From contig WQRP01000046.1 of the NCBI GenBank assembly GCA_009786675.1, positions 4,816 to 11,606 of the forward strand: a stretch of 6,791 nucleotides of DNA. The letters run 5' to 3'. A program made the position numbers and the translations under genes. The notes beneath the pieces were generated by a model, which was not told where the DNA came from, did not search any database, and was given only the letters and a program-made list of their open reading frames with translations. Source of the stretch: Treponema sp. (GTDB lineage Bacteria > Spirochaetota > Spirochaetia > Treponematales > Breznakiellaceae). Positions 6,348 to 6,791 of this stretch are shown here, piece by piece; within the stretch, counting starts at the first letter, position 1; each line of letters starts with the position of its first letter.

Positions 6348-6351
6348 TTAA
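6280..6351 (+). pseudogene. 3' remnant of a YefM/Axe (Phd-family) antitoxin gene
   Basis: In the +1 frame relative to the PIN gene, the codons read DIEAGKNTTAHELIGARDD, preceded by Ser-Ile-Ala and ending at TAA 6349-6351. This matches the C-terminal tail of YefM/Axe antitoxins, which typically end with a '(S)I.(D/E)(I/L)E.GK.T..ELI' segment. There is no start or N-terminal Phd domain in front; the upstream DNA belongs to vapC. The junction is around 6278-6286, where both genes could have shared the string cttgag. It lies directly before a YoeB-like remnant, the usual partner in the usual order, which supports the call. It is not expressed as a protein in this frame. Confidence 0.6.
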
Positions 6352-6354
6352 GCA

Positions 6355-6430
6355 ATGACACGACGAGGCATGGAACTAGTATGTCAAATGGCAAACCGAA
6401 GACAAAAAGACGTTAAAACGAATCAATAAT
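6355..6430 (+). pseudogene. Degenerate 5' fragment of a YoeB/Txe toxin gene
   Basis: From 6362 one frame reads Asp-Glu-Ala-Trp-Asn, then a TAG at 6377-6379, then YVKWQTEDKKTLKRINN to about 6430. This aligns in register with the start of YoeB (W-x-x-Y-x-x-W-Q-x-x-D-K-x-x-x-K-K-I-N), the ribosome-dependent mRNA interferase. The expected first residues (MKL-x-F/W-S) are missing, and the ATG at 6355 is in another frame. The conserved later parts (GKPEPL, SRRI, HRLVY, CxYHY) are not found downstream. The catalytic residues are therefore lost and the gene is dead. It follows the YefM-type remnant at 6351 by 3 nt, as in a yefM-yoeB operon. Confidence 0.65.
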
Positions 6431-6590
6431 CGCCCAATGCGGCGGCCATTATGACGAATGATACACCGCTTTAGTCCTTTCCCTGGGCGGCGCGCCACCG
6501 TCGCTTATTCCCTGCCGTAACCAGCGGGAATTGGCACTGGCCAACCTCTTGATTGGGGCTAGAAATTATGACTGCTACCCTTGCGTGAAC
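6431..6590. other. Gene-poor stretch with decayed coding traces
   Basis: No intact gene is visible on either strand. One plus frame, open from 6462 to a TAG at 6624-6626, ends with RELALANLLIGARNY and more. The LANLLIGA part recalls the LADLLIAA motif near the end of FitB/VapC-type PIN proteins, but the following residues do not fit and it runs into the opposing regulator gene. The 11-nt string TTGATTGGGGC at 6549 repeats that at 6328. A GC-palindrome GGCGCGCC occurs near 6488. The stretch is best read as remnants of more than one lost gene. Confidence 0.4.
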
Positions 6591-6791
6591 CTAATTTTCA
6601 CGAAACTGGTTAAAAACGCTTAGAACGGCTTTTAAATTTTCGTCCGCATAACGCTGCAAAATGCCCTTTTCCGTGTCCGTCAAAAGCGCGTCCGCCTTAA
6701 AAAGCTCGTAGGGTTCAATGTTCAGGACGGAAGCCAGTTTTACCAGTGTATTCGGTGAAACCCACGCCTTAGAACGTTCTATATCACTTAT
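6591..6791 (-). CDS. C-terminal part of an XRE-family helix-turn-helix regulator (5' end outside window)
   Basis: The frame is open from the window edge to TAG (complement of 6591-6593), giving 66 residues. It begins ISDIERSKAWVSPNTLVKLA and continues SVLNIEPYELFKAD. This is the last part of a Cro/C1-type (HTH_3) domain: the end of the recognition helix (IS.IE), the turn with a conserved S-P-x-T-L, and the final two helices ending in ELF. A further helix, DTEKGILQRYADENLKAV, may serve dimerisation. The protein would be a DNA-binding repressor of about 100 residues, as found near toxin-antitoxin modules, phage or conjugative elements. It points toward the broken toxin-antitoxin region and its target cannot be seen. 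A 6-bp hairpin overlaps the stop but lacks a U-tract, so no terminator is called. Confidence 0.82.
   Translation of the reverse strand: MSDIERSKAWVSPNTLVKLASVLNIEPYELFKADALLTDTEKGILQRYADENLKAVLSVFNQFREN

Noticed and set aside
6584..6602. Hairpin CGTGAA/TTCACG with a 7-nt loop at the end of the XRE gene as a terminator
   Set aside because: The stem is only 6 bp with moderate GC and no T-run follows on either strand.
6462..6626. A second PIN-toxin remnant (RELALANLLIGARNY)
   Set aside because: Only about ten residues resemble a PIN motif, the conserved Asp is Asn, and the frame continues into the opposing regulator gene. It is kept only as a remark.
1..6791. CRISPR arrays, tRNA or rRNA genes, and insertion sequences with terminal inverted repeats
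   Set aside because: I looked for repeat-spacer periodicity, cloverleaf-like segments and transposase motifs (DDE) and saw none. The tandem repeats found are all coding.

Overview
The window is GC-rich bacterial DNA, densely packed, with start codons overlapping stop codons (ATGA) inside operons. Its gene content resembles a spirochaete of the Treponema group: an orphan phosphotransfer (HPt) protein of a type common there, the antitoxin/PIN pair, and the RCC1-repeat protein. This assignment rests on family resemblance only and is moderate at best. The right end, from about 6350 onward, is less GC-rich, gene-poor and full of broken genes.

Layout. (1) 3-1993, plus strand: the 3' end of a large unrecognised protein with a proline-rich tail, coupled by ATGA to a membrane-anchored RCC1 protein made of seven repeats of exactly 150 nt. 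(2) 1990-4451, minus strand: an operon of a radical SAM/SPASM protein followed by a GT-B (UGT/sterol-glucosyltransferase-like) glycosyltransferase, again joined by ATGA. (3) 4452-4606: a divergent promoter region with a helically phased direct repeat. (4) 4607-5026, plus: a small charged coiled-coil protein with two membrane segments. (5) 5023-5637, minus: a stand-alone HPt protein. (6) 5769-6351, plus: an antitoxin gene with an apparently leaderless promoter, overlapping a PIN-domain toxin gene that is cut short after its first two acidic residues. (7) 6280-6430: the out-of-frame tail of a YefM/Axe-type antitoxin, then a stop-containing piece of a YoeB/Txe toxin. (8) 6591-6791, minus: the C-terminal part of an XRE-type helix-turn-helix regulator that runs off the window.

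How the parts may work together. The radical SAM enzyme and the glycosyltransferase are almost certainly co-expressed and probably act on one product, whose identity the sequence does not reveal. The RCC1 propeller and its upstream partner are translationally coupled and may act together at the cell envelope. The right end is a junkyard of at least two toxin-antitoxin modules joined by deletion. It leaves one intact antitoxin gene whose own toxin is dead. I found no complete new defence or mobile system. The most unusual items are the toxin-antitoxin chimera, the radical SAM/glycosyltransferase pair, and the perfectly periodic RCC1 gene coupled to a proline-tailed protein.
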